Shown here: piece after piece, positions 1 through 6,245 of the stretch
Layout: each line of letters starts with the position of its first letter
Position numbering within the stretch: the first letter of the stretch is position 1
Source of the DNA: Bacillota bacterium
Lineage (GTDB): Bacteria; Bacillota_B; Desulfitobacteriia; Desulfitobacteriales; Desulfitobacteriaceae
Assembly: GCA_021779415.1 (NCBI GenBank)
Contig: JAJYAS010000047.1
Location: forward strand, 1 to 11,194
DNA: 11,194 nt
Direction of reading: 5' to 3'
Notes under the pieces: generated by a model
Told to the model about the DNA's origin: nothing
Seen by the model: only the letters and a program-made list of their open reading frames with translations
Databases searched by the model: none
Made by a program: the position numbers and the translations under genes

Positions 1-219
1 CATGAAGATGTAACCCATTTTATGTTTTAAATGTCCCCTATAGATGCAAAGCCTGAATTGAAGGTGTTCATCTTTAATAACAATAGAAAGAGTATATTTC
101 TGTGAGTAGAAGGAATTACAATTTGATTTATCGAAGAATAGAATTATTGGATAACAATACACAGAGCCCAATGAAATATTATTTACTGCCCAAAGAATTT
201 CTTATTTATAAATTTTTTT
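1..219. other. AT-rich non-coding stretch upstream of the MgtC-family gene
   Basis: I see no convincing gene, RNA or complete promoter here. Possible -35-like TTGATT (123-128) has no properly spaced -10. The last bases are a run of seven T (213-219) directly against the first ATG of the next gene. They follow a weak five-pair AT-only inverted repeat (AATTT 196-200, AAATT 210-214). No M-box-type magnesium riboswitch could be recognised by eye. Confidence 0.5.
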
Positions 220-984
220 ATGAAAGATGTGATCAAAAAGATGCATATAACTGATTACGAACTTGCTTTAAGATTATTATTAGCTTGTATTTTCGGCGGT
301 ATAGTCGGCTATGAAAGGGAGCGAAATGATAGTCCCGCTGGATTTAGAACCCATATTTTAGTGTGTTTGGGCGCCGCCTTAATTATGGTCTTATCAATGT
401 ATGGCTTTAATGATTTTACTTCAGTTAATAAAGACCCCGCTCGATTAGCGGCTCAAGTGGTTTCAGGTATTGGTTTTTTAGGTGCAGGTACTATATTAAG
501 AGATAAAACATCGATTAGAGGTTTAACAACGGCTGCTTCTCTTTGGGTTGTGTCAGCAATTGGATTGGCTGCTGGAGCAGGGTTTTACTTTTCATCGTTT
601 CTTGCAACCCTGTTGGTTTTCTTAACATTAGAACGAACTGTTGAAACCTATTTCTTTCGAAATTGTCAGGTGCTGAAAGTAGTTACCGTCAATGGAACGT
701 GCAGGGTTAAAGAAATCAATCGCATTATTGTTGCCCATAGCATAATTCCTCAAAATATTTCAATGAAACTACTAAAAGAAGAGGATAGCAAAACGACTAT
801 TGAATACAAATTGAGAACTCCCTTCCGAGAAATTAATATGGAACTGTTAATTGATGATATTAATGAAGTTGACGGCATTTATTCTACTGAATTAGATGAA
901 AGTGAACAAAAACCATCCTTCATACCTGCTCGGTTACGCTCGTCTGTGCCTTTTCATAAAAAGTCCAAGGAGCCTTTCCTATAA
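220..984 (+). CDS. MgtC/SapB-family inner-membrane protein
   Basis: Predicted 254-residue integral membrane protein of the MgtC/SapB family. Visible family signatures are GYERERNDSPAGFRTH (30-45), LVCLGAA (47-53), the AAQVVSGIGFLGAGTI block (77-92) and GLTTAASLWV (101-110). About five membrane segments lie at roughly 13-31, 44-63, 78-97, 103-121 and 122-140. A soluble C-terminal part (about 150-227) fits the ACT-like domain of longer family members, and a basic tail follows. Known members are tied to survival at low Mg2+ or to regulating ATP synthase or K+ transport; direct Mg2+ transport is not established, so the substrate is left open. The start is uncertain: ATG 220 has no Shine-Dalgarno sequence and follows a T-tract. 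In-frame GTG 229 and ATG 241 are alternatives that still keep all membrane segments. The gene is AT-rich. The Ca2+/H+ exchanger lies 90 bases downstream on the same strand, with no terminator between, so read-through is possible. Confidence 0.88.
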   Translation: MKDVIKKMHITDYELALRLLLACIFGGIVGYERERNDSPAGFRTHILVCLGAALIMVLSMYGFNDFTSVNKDPARLAAQVVSGIGFLGAGTILRDKTSIRGLTTAASLWVVSAIGLAAGAGFYFSSFLATLLVFLTLERTVETYFFRNCQVLKVVTVNGTCRVKEINRIIVAHSIIPQNISMKLLKEEDSKTTIEYKLRTPFREINMELLIDDINEVDGIYSTELDESEQKPSFIPARLRSSVPFHKKSKEPFL

Positions 985-992
985 GAGGGTAT

Positions 993-1021
993 TTGACACA
1001 TCAGCTCAAATCGATTCTAAT
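993..1021 (+). promoter_or_regulatory. Predicted sigma-A-type promoter for the Ca2+/H+ exchanger gene
   Basis: A perfect -35 TTGACA (993-998) is followed after exactly 17 bases by TCTAAT (1016-1021), a five-of-six match to the -10 consensus. Transcription would begin near 1028, giving a leader of about 47 bases. The element starts nine bases after the upstream stop codon, so the exchanger can be expressed separately from the MgtC-family gene. Confidence 0.65.
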
Positions 1022-1074
1022 AGTATTTATCTATATATCTAGTAGTATTTCAAAGATATCTTGGAGGATGACTA

Positions 1075-2109
1075 ATGAAGTTTCTAAATCTCTTGCTTAT
1101 AGCGATACCCATCAGTCTCGCCCTGAAACTGTTGGATTACTCACCTGTTTTACTCTTTGTTGCTGCAGGTTTAAGTATAATCCCGCTTGCTGGTTACATG
1201 GGCAAAGCCACAGAGGAAATTGCAATCTATGTTGGCCCAAGAATTGGAGGCTTACTTAATGCTACTTTTGGTAATGCAGCAGAACTTATTATTACTATTT
1301 TTGCTCTGAAGGCTGGCCTTGTAGAAGTCGTTAAAGCTTCCATCACTGGGTCCATCATCGGCAATCTTCTCCTAGTTCTAGGACTAAGTATGCTCGTTGG
1401 AGGTTTTAAATATAAGACGCAAAAATTCAACAGAGCTGCCGCTGGAATGCATACCTCGATGTTGCTCATGGCTGTAACTGGATTGATCATTCCAGCAGTT
1501 TTTCTAAACACACACGCCAATCCTGCTGCAGAGCCTTTAAGTTTGGGAGTTGCTGCTGTGTTGATGCTGGTGTATCTACTAAGTTTGCTTTTTTCTCTCC
1601 ACACACATAAAGATGTTTTTCGTCCTAGCCAAGAGCATTCAGAAACTCCCACTTGGTCAAAGTTCAAAGCCTTGTTGACCTTACTCATCGCTACTATTTT
1701 CGTCGTCCTAGAAAGTGAATTTCTGGTTGGTGGAATTGAACCAGTAGTTCAAACTTTAGGTATCAGCCAACTTTTTATCGGGGTCATCGTGATTCCCATC
1801 ATCGGCAATGCAGCCGAGCATACCACTAGCGTAATAATGGCTCTGAAAAATAAAATGGAAATCAGTCTAGAAATAGCTATTGGTTCGAGTACTCAAATTG
1901 CGCTCTTTGTTGCCCCTCTGCTCGTATTTCTGGGCTACTTCATGGGCCGACCTCTCGACTTCCTTTTTACCAGTTATGAACTCATAGTCATCATTATGGC
2001 TACCGTGATTACTGCAATCATTAGCATGGATGGCCGTTCCAACTGGCTAGAAGGCGCACAACTTTTATCAGCCTATGCCATTATGGCTTTAGCCTTTCTT
2101 TTTGTGTAG
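1075..2109 (+). CDS. Calcium/proton exchanger, CaCA superfamily (CAX type)
   Basis: Predicted 344-residue antiporter exporting Ca2+ (possibly other divalent cations) in exchange for protons across the cytoplasmic membrane. The two inverted cation-binding repeats of the family are plain: NATFGNAAELIITIFALK (62-79) in the first half and GNAAEHTTSVIMALKN (244-259) in the second. Their acidic residues E70 and E248 are the expected ion ligands. Hydrophobic segments fill nearly all of the protein, consistent with about 11 helices, and a short polar loop at about 176-197 separates the halves. Length matches bacterial CAX proteins such as Bacillus YfkE. The start is well supported by GGAGG (1063-1067), seven bases ahead of ATG. 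It has its own promoter at 993-1021. Its last 29 bases overlap the convergent hydrolase gene, with no terminator between them. Confidence 0.93.
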   Translation: MKFLNLLLIAIPISLALKLLDYSPVLLFVAAGLSIIPLAGYMGKATEEIAIYVGPRIGGLLNATFGNAAELIITIFALKAGLVEVVKASITGSIIGNLLLVLGLSMLVGGFKYKTQKFNRAAAGMHTSMLLMAVTGLIIPAVFLNTHANPAAEPLSLGVAAVLMLVYLLSLLFSLHTHKDVFRPSQEHSETPTWSKFKALLTLLIATIFVVLESEFLVGGIEPVVQTLGISQLFIGVIVIPIIGNAAEHTTSVIMALKNKMEISLEIAIGSSTQIALFVAPLLVFLGYFMGRPLDFLFTSYELIVIIMATVITAIISMDGRSNWLEGAQLLSAYAIMALAFLFV

Positions 2110-3034
2110 TATGAGCATCTAACCAATCAATGACATCTTTCATGACTTCTTCTCTATTCGTTTCATTAAGCATTTCATGTCTTCCGTCTTTATAGAGTTT
2201 GTAACTCACATCGATGATTCCTATTTCTTTATAGGTCTTAAAAAGCCTAATGACCCCTTTGCCATTTTTCCCAACCGGATCCTTTTCACCTGAAAAGATG
2301 TAAATAGGCAACTCTTTAGATACAACGCGGATATTACTTTTGTTTTCTATTTCTTTTAGTCCCGTCAAGAAATCATAAAAGAATCCCCCCGTGAATACGG
2401 ACCCGCAGAAGGGATCATCGATGTACTTATCAACTTCAGCGTTATCTTTGCTTAACCAGTCAAACTCGGTTCTATTGGGCTTAAAGGCTTTGTTATAACT
2501 TCCAAACGACATTTTGTTGAGTTTTTCACTTTTTGCCCGTCGTCCATGCTTTCTAACCTCAAATCCGGCGACCCCTCGCGCTAGATTAAGAATAATTCCT
2601 TGCTTACCATTAGACCCTGACAAAATTGCCCCTTTTAATTCTTGGCCATATAACATAATATACTTTTGGGTTACAAAAGAACCCATGCTGTGTCCAAACA
2701 AAAATAAGGGTAAGTTTGGGTTTTCTTTTTGGATAATTTCACTTAACTTATGAAGATCTTCAACGAGCCACTTAAACCCTTCCGTTTCAGCTAAATGACC
2801 AACATTTTCAACCGTCTTTGCCGTTTTCCCATGCCCTCTATGATCATTAATATAGACTATATAACCATTAGCCGTTAGTTTATTAGCAAATCGCTCATAA
2901 CGAGCTCCTGTTTCAGCCATACCGTGGGCAATTTGAACAATCCCCTTTACAGCATCTTTTTCATCTGGCATCCACACATAAACATAGATCTCTGTTCCCT
3001 CATCCGATCTAAACGTGAAGTTCTTATGAAGCAT
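2081..3034 (-). CDS. Alpha/beta hydrolase, monoacylglycerol lipase / lysophospholipase type (Hydrolase_4)
   Basis: Predicted 317-residue cytosolic serine hydrolase; there is no signal peptide or membrane segment. The fold's landmarks are in order: oxyanion-region HGMAE (37-41), the YINDHRGHGK stretch (61-70), the nucleophile elbow GHSMG with Ser116, the acid in GEKDPVG (Asp252) and the base in DGRHEMLNE (His286). This arrangement and length are typical of the bacterial PldB/monoglyceride-lipase group, which cleaves monoacylglycerols, lysophospholipids or similar esters; the real substrate cannot be read from sequence. I chose the ATG at 3032-3034 because AGGGAGGG (3041-3048) sits six bases upstream. 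An in-frame ATG 33 bases further out lacks such a site. It is divergent from sufC and convergent with the exchanger, apparently a single gene. Confidence 0.88.
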   Translation of the reverse strand: MLHKNFTFRSDEGTEIYVYVWMPDEKDAVKGIVQIAHGMAETGARYERFANKLTANGYIVYINDHRGHGKTAKTVENVGHLAETEGFKWLVEDLHKLSEIIQKENPNLPLFLFGHSMGSFVTQKYIMLYGQELKGAILSGSNGKQGIILNLARGVAGFEVRKHGRRAKSEKLNKMSFGSYNKAFKPNRTEFDWLSKDNAEVDKYIDDPFCGSVFTGGFFYDFLTGLKEIENKSNIRVVSKELPIYIFSGEKDPVGKNGKGVIRLFKTYKEIGIIDVSYKLYKDGRHEMLNETNREEVMKDVIDWLDAHTTQKERLKP

Positions 3035-3040
3035 ATAATT

Positions 3041-3048
3041 CCCTCCCT
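3041..3048 (-). promoter_or_regulatory. Ribosome binding site that fixes the hydrolase start
   Basis: The minus strand reads AGGGAGGG, then AATTAT, then ATG. This strong site selects the shorter 317-residue product over the upstream in-frame ATG at 3065-3067. Confidence 0.8.
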
Positions 3049-3194
3049 GTCCATTGCAATTCTCCATGACCCAATATATTCCTTCCTGATAAAAGAAGAT
3101 AAAAGAAATTCTGTTTTAAATAAACCGAAATCACTACACTAAAATGTCGGATTATGATATTCTGGACTATATCTAAACACAAGGGGGAAGATTA

Positions 3195-3947
3195 ATGCTC
3201 GAACTACAGCAAGTATCTTTAGAGATTGAAGGAAAAAGCGGGCTTGAGATCCTAAAAGATATTAATTTGAAATTCCATGAAAAGAAAATATATGTTATCA
3301 CGGGCCCAAATGGCGGGGGTAAATCCTCTCTTGCCAAAATCATTATGGGTGTTTATAATCCTACCTCTGGTAAAATCCTGCTTGATGGGCAAGAAATCAC
3401 AGAATTGAACATTACGGAAAGAGCTCGCAGGGGTATTGGGTATGCCTTTCAAAGTCCACCACGCTTTAAAGGCATAAAGGTCAAAGAACTGTTGAAAATG
3501 GCTGCCTCACATAATCCCGAGAACGTAAATATCTGCGATCTACTCTACGATGTCGGCTTATGTGCTCAGGATTATCTCAACAGGGATGTGGATGCGAGTC
3601 TCTCAGGGGGAGAAATGAAACGGATTGAAATTGCAACCGTGCTGGCACGCAATCTTAAGATTGCGGTTTTTGACGAACCAGAGGCAGGGATTGATTTATG
3701 GAGCTTTCAAAAACTTGCGGAAACCTTTAAAAATATCCATACGAAATATGACACTACGATCGTCATTATTTCCCACCAGGAACGCATTATGGAGCTGGCG
3801 GATGAAATTATTTTAATGTCCAATGGTACGATCAGTGCCCAATCCGAAAGAGATACGATCCTAGCCGGAATTTTAAATAACGATGCTTGTATGTGTAGTA
3901 CTAAATGCGCGAAAGGGGTTGGTCAAAATGCTGAGTGCGTTGGATAA
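3195..3947 (+). CDS. sufC: SufC, Fe-S cluster assembly ATPase with cysteine-rich C-terminal tail
   Basis: Predicted 250-residue soluble ABC-type ATPase that drives the SufB scaffold during Fe-S cluster assembly; it is not a transporter subunit. Motifs: Walker A GPNGGGKS (37-44), Q-loop FQSP with Gln86, ABC signature LSGGEMKR (136-143), Walker B IAVFDEPE (156-162, Asp160 and catalytic Glu161), D-loop-like AGID (164-167) and H-loop His194. The signature followed by MKR and the partner gene mark it as SufC. DEPEAGID differs from the DEIDSGLD-like form common in full SUF systems. An unusual feature is the last 20 residues, which hold four cysteines (C232, C234, C238, C248) in a CxCxxxC plus C pattern beyond the ATPase core. 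The start has a purine-rich AAGGGGGAAG site (3181-3190), four bases before ATG. It overlaps sufB by 20 bases, implying translational coupling. Confidence 0.92.
   Translation: MLELQQVSLEIEGKSGLEILKDINLKFHEKKIYVITGPNGGGKSSLAKIIMGVYNPTSGKILLDGQEITELNITERARRGIGYAFQSPPRFKGIKVKELLKMAASHNPENVNICDLLYDVGLCAQDYLNRDVDASLSGGEMKRIEIATVLARNLKIAVFDEPEAGIDLWSFQKLAETFKNIHTKYDTTIVIISHQERIMELADEIILMSNGTISAQSERDTILAGILNNDACMCSTKCAKGVGQNAECVG
3912..3918 (+). promoter_or_regulatory. Ribosome binding site inside sufC that fixes the sufB start
   Basis: AAAGGGG lies nine bases ahead of ATG 3928 and within the 3' end of sufC. It favours this start over in-frame ATG 3883, which would overlap sufC by 65 bases. The arrangement points to coupled translation of the pair. 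Confidence 0.75.
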
Positions 3948-4848
3948 ACAAATGCTGGAGAAAGTGGCCGACCTTCATGAAATACCACAAGGAGCTTTCA
4001 ATATCCGGAAAAACGGAGCAGGGGTACAGCGAAATACGACCGCTAATATTGATATCATCACCAAGACGGATAAATCGGGGATTGATGTGATCGTCAAACC
4101 TTATACCAAAGGGGAAAGTGTTCATATTCCCGTTATCGTGACTGAGGAAAACATTAATGATGTTGTCTATAATACATTTGAAATTGGAGAATACTCAGAC
4201 GTGTTGGTAGTTGCTGGGTGTGGTATCCACAATTCCGGCAACCATAAATCCCAACACGACGGAATACACAACTTCTTCGTTCGCAAAGGGGCCAAACTCA
4301 AGTATGTCGAAAAGCACTATGGACAAGGGGAAGGGACCGGAGAGCGCGTTTTAAATCCTAAAACCATTATCGATGTTGAAGAAGGCGGCGTTGTTGAACT
4401 CGAGCTTATTCAAATCAAAGGAATAGACCATACCAAGAGAGACACGGAAATCCGTCTCAGAGATAATGCCAAGCTAGTAGTCACGGAACGACTCCTTACG
4501 TACAGAGAACAAGACGCAGAATCGAATATAACTGTTGAACTATTGGGGGAAAATTCTTCCGCCCAGATTATTTCTCGTTCCGTTGCTCAGGACAATTCGA
4601 AACAAGAATTCTATTTTGACTTAGTGGGACGCAATAAAGGGCGGGGACATATCCAATGTGATGCCATTATCATGCATAACGCTCAAGTTCTGTCCACCCC
4701 CAAGATTTCCGCTTATCATAGCGAAGCACAGCTCGTGCATGAGGCTGCCATTGGCAGAATCGAATCCGAGCAGTTAATCAAATTGATGTCCCTCGGATTC
4801 TCGGAATCAGAGGCCGAGGATACCATCCTCAATGGTTTTCTTAAATAA
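3928..4848 (+). CDS. sufB: SufB-type Fe-S cluster scaffold, short form (SufB/SufD superfamily)
   Basis: Predicted 306-residue cytosolic scaffold on which Fe-S clusters are built, partner of the SufC just upstream. It is much shorter than classical SufB (roughly 450-500 residues) and consists mainly of the beta-helical core and the C-terminal helical SufC-binding part. Near the C-terminus, HIQCDAIIMH (241-250), PKISAY (258-263), HEAAIGRIESEQL (271-283) and the GFSESEAEDTILNGFL stretch (290-305) match the SufB/SufD signature. By my manual alignment, C244, H271 and E272 fall at E. coli SufB Cys405, His433 and Glu434, residues tied to cluster assembly. This supports SufB over a SufD-like paralogue. 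A second cysteine, C98, lies in GCGIHNSG. No SufD, desulfurase or U/E-type sulfur carrier follows, so this is a SufCB-only locus like the SUF-like minimal systems of archaea and anaerobes. A strong hairpin follows 37 bases after the stop. Confidence 0.9.
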   Translation: MLSALDKQMLEKVADLHEIPQGAFNIRKNGAGVQRNTTANIDIITKTDKSGIDVIVKPYTKGESVHIPVIVTEENINDVVYNTFEIGEYSDVLVVAGCGIHNSGNHKSQHDGIHNFFVRKGAKLKYVEKHYGQGEGTGERVLNPKTIIDVEEGGVVELELIQIKGIDHTKRDTEIRLRDNAKLVVTERLLTYREQDAESNITVELLGENSSAQIISRSVAQDNSKQEFYFDLVGRNKGRGHIQCDAIIMHNAQVLSTPKISAYHSEAQLVHEAAIGRIESEQLIKLMSLGFSESEAEDTILNGFLK

Positions 4849-4885
4849 GATTCAAATCAACTTTATCTGCCAGAATTCACTACTT

Positions 4886-4914
4886 AGAGCCCAGTGCCTA
4901 CCGCACTGGGCTCT
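4886..4914. terminator. Hairpin between convergent sufB and the hypothetical gene
   Basis: A perfect 12-base-pair stem, AGAGCCCAGTGC (4886-4897) with GCACTGGGCTCT (4903-4914), closes a five-base loop. It is GC-rich and lies 37 bases after the sufB stop, as expected for a terminator. Neither side has a proper T-tract, so classical intrinsic termination is not assured; mRNA 3'-end protection is another possible role. The minus-strand gene's stop codon lies in the loop. Confidence 0.6.
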
Positions 4915-5434
4915 CTATCACTTCATAAGGCAACATATAGGAATAATTATTAGTAAAATAATGGGTCGCAGTTAATGGTTTATTAGGAATGAAGAAGGAA
5001 GCCAATAAAAGACTTACCACGATAGCCGCGACCAATAATAGGATTTTACCGTTGATACTTGCAGTGGATGTATTTGTAATTTCCGAGATATTCTTCTCTG
5101 TCAGTTTCATCTCTCGTTCCATTCTAAGAACGTCCAGTCTGGCAGGAAGAAACCCTTTATTGAAAGAACTATTCACCAAAGCACAGGATTTTTTTATGAC
5201 TCTACGATACAACCTCAAATACTCATCAAATTTGGTAGCATAATACTTATCTAAGTAATATTTCGCGTCGTTTTCCAATCCTAATCCGACATGATACATT
5301 GCCTCCTGATTGTCTGGCCGTCTACTTAATAGTTTCTTCCAGAATAAGGGGTCATTCTTTGAAAGGTAATACCCATTGTCTAGACTGAATAAATTCTCCC
5401 TCAATCTTGGGTTAGACGCCAAAGTTAAGCACAT
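4898..5434 (-). CDS. Hypothetical protein with one C-terminal membrane segment
   Basis: I do not recognise a family. The 178-residue reading frame has a charged, probably helical region (about 28-118) and a single hydrophobic segment at about 129-149. A short tail of roughly 29 residues rich in Tyr and Asn follows. The part around RRPDNQEAMYHVGLGLE (38-54) resembles a degenerate tetratricopeptide helix pair, but that is a faint impression. No signal peptide is visible, so a C-tail-anchored topology is plausible. The start is doubtful: AGAGGGG touches the ATG with no spacing, and the frame stays open for 15 codons further upstream to a stop. TTG at 5420-5422 is another candidate. The product may therefore be N-terminally truncated or shifted. 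The stop codon lies in the loop of the 4886-4914 hairpin, whose right arm encodes the last residues ESPVR. Confidence 0.55.
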   Translation of the reverse strand: MCLTLASNPRLRENLFSLDNGYYLSKNDPLFWKKLLSRRPDNQEAMYHVGLGLENDAKYYLDKYYATKFDEYLRLYRRVIKKSCALVNSSFNKGFLPARLDVLRMEREMKLTEKNISEITNTSTASINGKILLLVAAIVVSLLLASFFIPNKPLTATHYFTNNYSYMLPYEVIESPVR

Positions 5435-5543
5435 CCCCTCTTGTACTTGAATGTAAATTTCTGAACTAAACCCAACTTATTTAACACTACTTTGAAGCTA
5501 TTCGGGTGCTCGTACAATGAGACTCTTTCTGGAAAAATAATAG

Positions 5544-5589
5544 TAAAAACAAGTCTATAAGCAGGCTAATGCTTGCAGACTTGTTTTTA
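5544..5589. terminator. Intrinsic-terminator-like hairpin in a divergent intergenic region
   Basis: TAAAAACAAGTCT (5544-5556) pairs perfectly with AGACTTGTTTTTA (5577-5589). Inside, AAGC (5559-5562) can pair with GCTT (5571-5574) across a 2x2 internal loop, so the arms extend to about 17 pairs. The arms supply T-runs on both strands (TTGTTTTTAT on plus, TTTTTACTATTATTTTT on minus), giving a bidirectional terminator shape. Flanking genes point away from it, so what it terminates is unclear; see findings. Confidence 0.6.
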
Positions 5590-5695
5590 TCTCAAACTCG
5601 TTGCCTCCTCTAGTGTTCCACTCATGCGACATAATTCACAATTGAACTGCTAGCATACTAAATATTTCGCCCTCACTCCAAATAGCCTTCAATGA

Positions 5696-5724
5696 GTAGA
5701 ACAATTTACACCCTGTTATATAAT
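5696..5724 (+). promoter_or_regulatory. Possible promoter for the DUF202 gene
   Basis: A perfect -10 hexamer TATAAT (5719-5724) lies about 86 bases before the start codon. The -35 is weak (TAGAAC at 5697-5702, 16-base spacing), so the call rests mostly on the -10. Confidence 0.35.
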
Positions 5725-5796
5725 ATTGCGTATATAGAGTTGCGCTACAAGCCGAAGTGATTCATAATAAGCATAATTCATGCTACACCTTACACT

Positions 5797-5802
5797 GGAG
5801 GG
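5797..5802 (+). promoter_or_regulatory. Ribosome binding site that fixes the DUF202 start
   Basis: GGAGGG lies seven bases before ATG 5810. The earlier in-frame ATG at 5780 has no comparable site, so the product starts at MPDLSK. Confidence 0.8.
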
Positions 5803-5809
5803 TAACTTT

Positions 5810-6223
5810 ATGCCGGACTTAAGTAAACATGATCAACCTGTAAAAATTCGCAACCGTCGTGTTCATATGGCCAATGAAAGAACCTTTCTGGCCTGGATAA
5901 GAACAAGCATTGCGATCATGGCTTTCGGTTTTGTTGTTGAGCGATTCGCATTGTTCATTAAACAAATGTCCTATGTTCTGGGAAAATCAAATGTTGATAT
6001 TGCCTTGCCTCCCACTCACGGCTATTCGGCAATCGCTGGAATCTTCCTTGTAGGGCTCGGCTCGATAATGAGCCTATTGGCGTTTATACGATATAAGAAA
6101 GTTGATGCTCAAATTGACGCTGATACCTATCAACCCTCGTCGATTCTTAACATACTACTCAGCATCTCTGTCCTAGCCGTTGGAATCTTCCTGATCATTT
6201 ACTTGATTCAAAGCATTCAATAG
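5810..6223 (+). CDS. DUF202/YidH-family small membrane protein
   Basis: Predicted 137-residue membrane protein of the DUF202 (YidH) family, whose biochemical role is not established. The diagnostic N-terminal stretch RVHMANERTFLAWIRTSIAI (17-36) is present: the conserved NERTFLAW-IRT signature entering the first membrane helix. Three hydrophobic segments are visible at about 27-50, 72-94 and 111-134, with a basic RYKK after the second. Length is in the usual range for the family. The start is set by GGAGGG at 5797-5802. It appears to be a single-gene unit, with a candidate promoter at about 5696-5724 and a strong terminator beginning 22 bases after the stop. Its minus-strand neighbour, the GGDEF-EAL sensor, converges on the same terminator; I infer no functional link. 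Confidence 0.87.
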   Translation: MPDLSKHDQPVKIRNRRVHMANERTFLAWIRTSIAIMAFGFVVERFALFIKQMSYVLGKSNVDIALPPTHGYSAIAGIFLVGLGSIMSLLAFIRYKKVDAQIDADTYQPSSILNILLSISVLAVGIFLIIYLIQSIQ

Positions 6224-6245
6224 TATGTAAATCATTGTTCCAAAC

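Larger units (their letters stand above)
5435..5809. other. Gene-poor stretch between the hypothetical gene and the DUF202 gene
   Basis: About 375 bases without a confident gene. It holds the terminator-like hairpin at 5544-5589, a consensus-like TATAAT at 5719-5724 probably serving the gene to the right, and its ribosome site at 5797-5802. On the minus strand, two protein-like but very short open frames are visible (5555-5632 starting MSHEWNTRGG; 5425-5517 starting from TTG and reading YEHPNSFK). They lie in different frames and lack good context. They may be relics of a broken gene or part of a dispersed repeat. Confidence 0.5.

Noticed and set aside
196..219. AT-only inverted repeat followed by seven T just before the MgtC-family gene
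   Set aside because: Five weak pairs would not form a stable terminator; kept only as part of the start-site observation.
1053..1062. Perfect ten-base palindrome AAGATATCTT next to the exchanger ribosome site
   Set aside because: Short and AT-rich; expected by chance in this composition and no known operator match.
993..1259. 88-residue plus-strand open frame across the exchanger start
   Set aside because: It overlaps the promoter and the start of the exchanger in another frame, has no ribosome site and no recognisable protein character.
1227..1688. 153-residue minus-strand open frame within the exchanger gene
   Set aside because: Antisense shadow of a well-supported membrane protein; no start signal or family motif.
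4989..5243. 84-residue plus-strand open frame opposite the hypothetical gene
   Set aside because: No ribosome site. The opposite strand has the better frame, with a clear membrane segment, though neither is a known family.
5726..5744. Direct repeat TTGCG ... TTGCG upstream of the DUF202 gene
   Set aside because: Five-base repeat only; no support as an operator or replication iteron.
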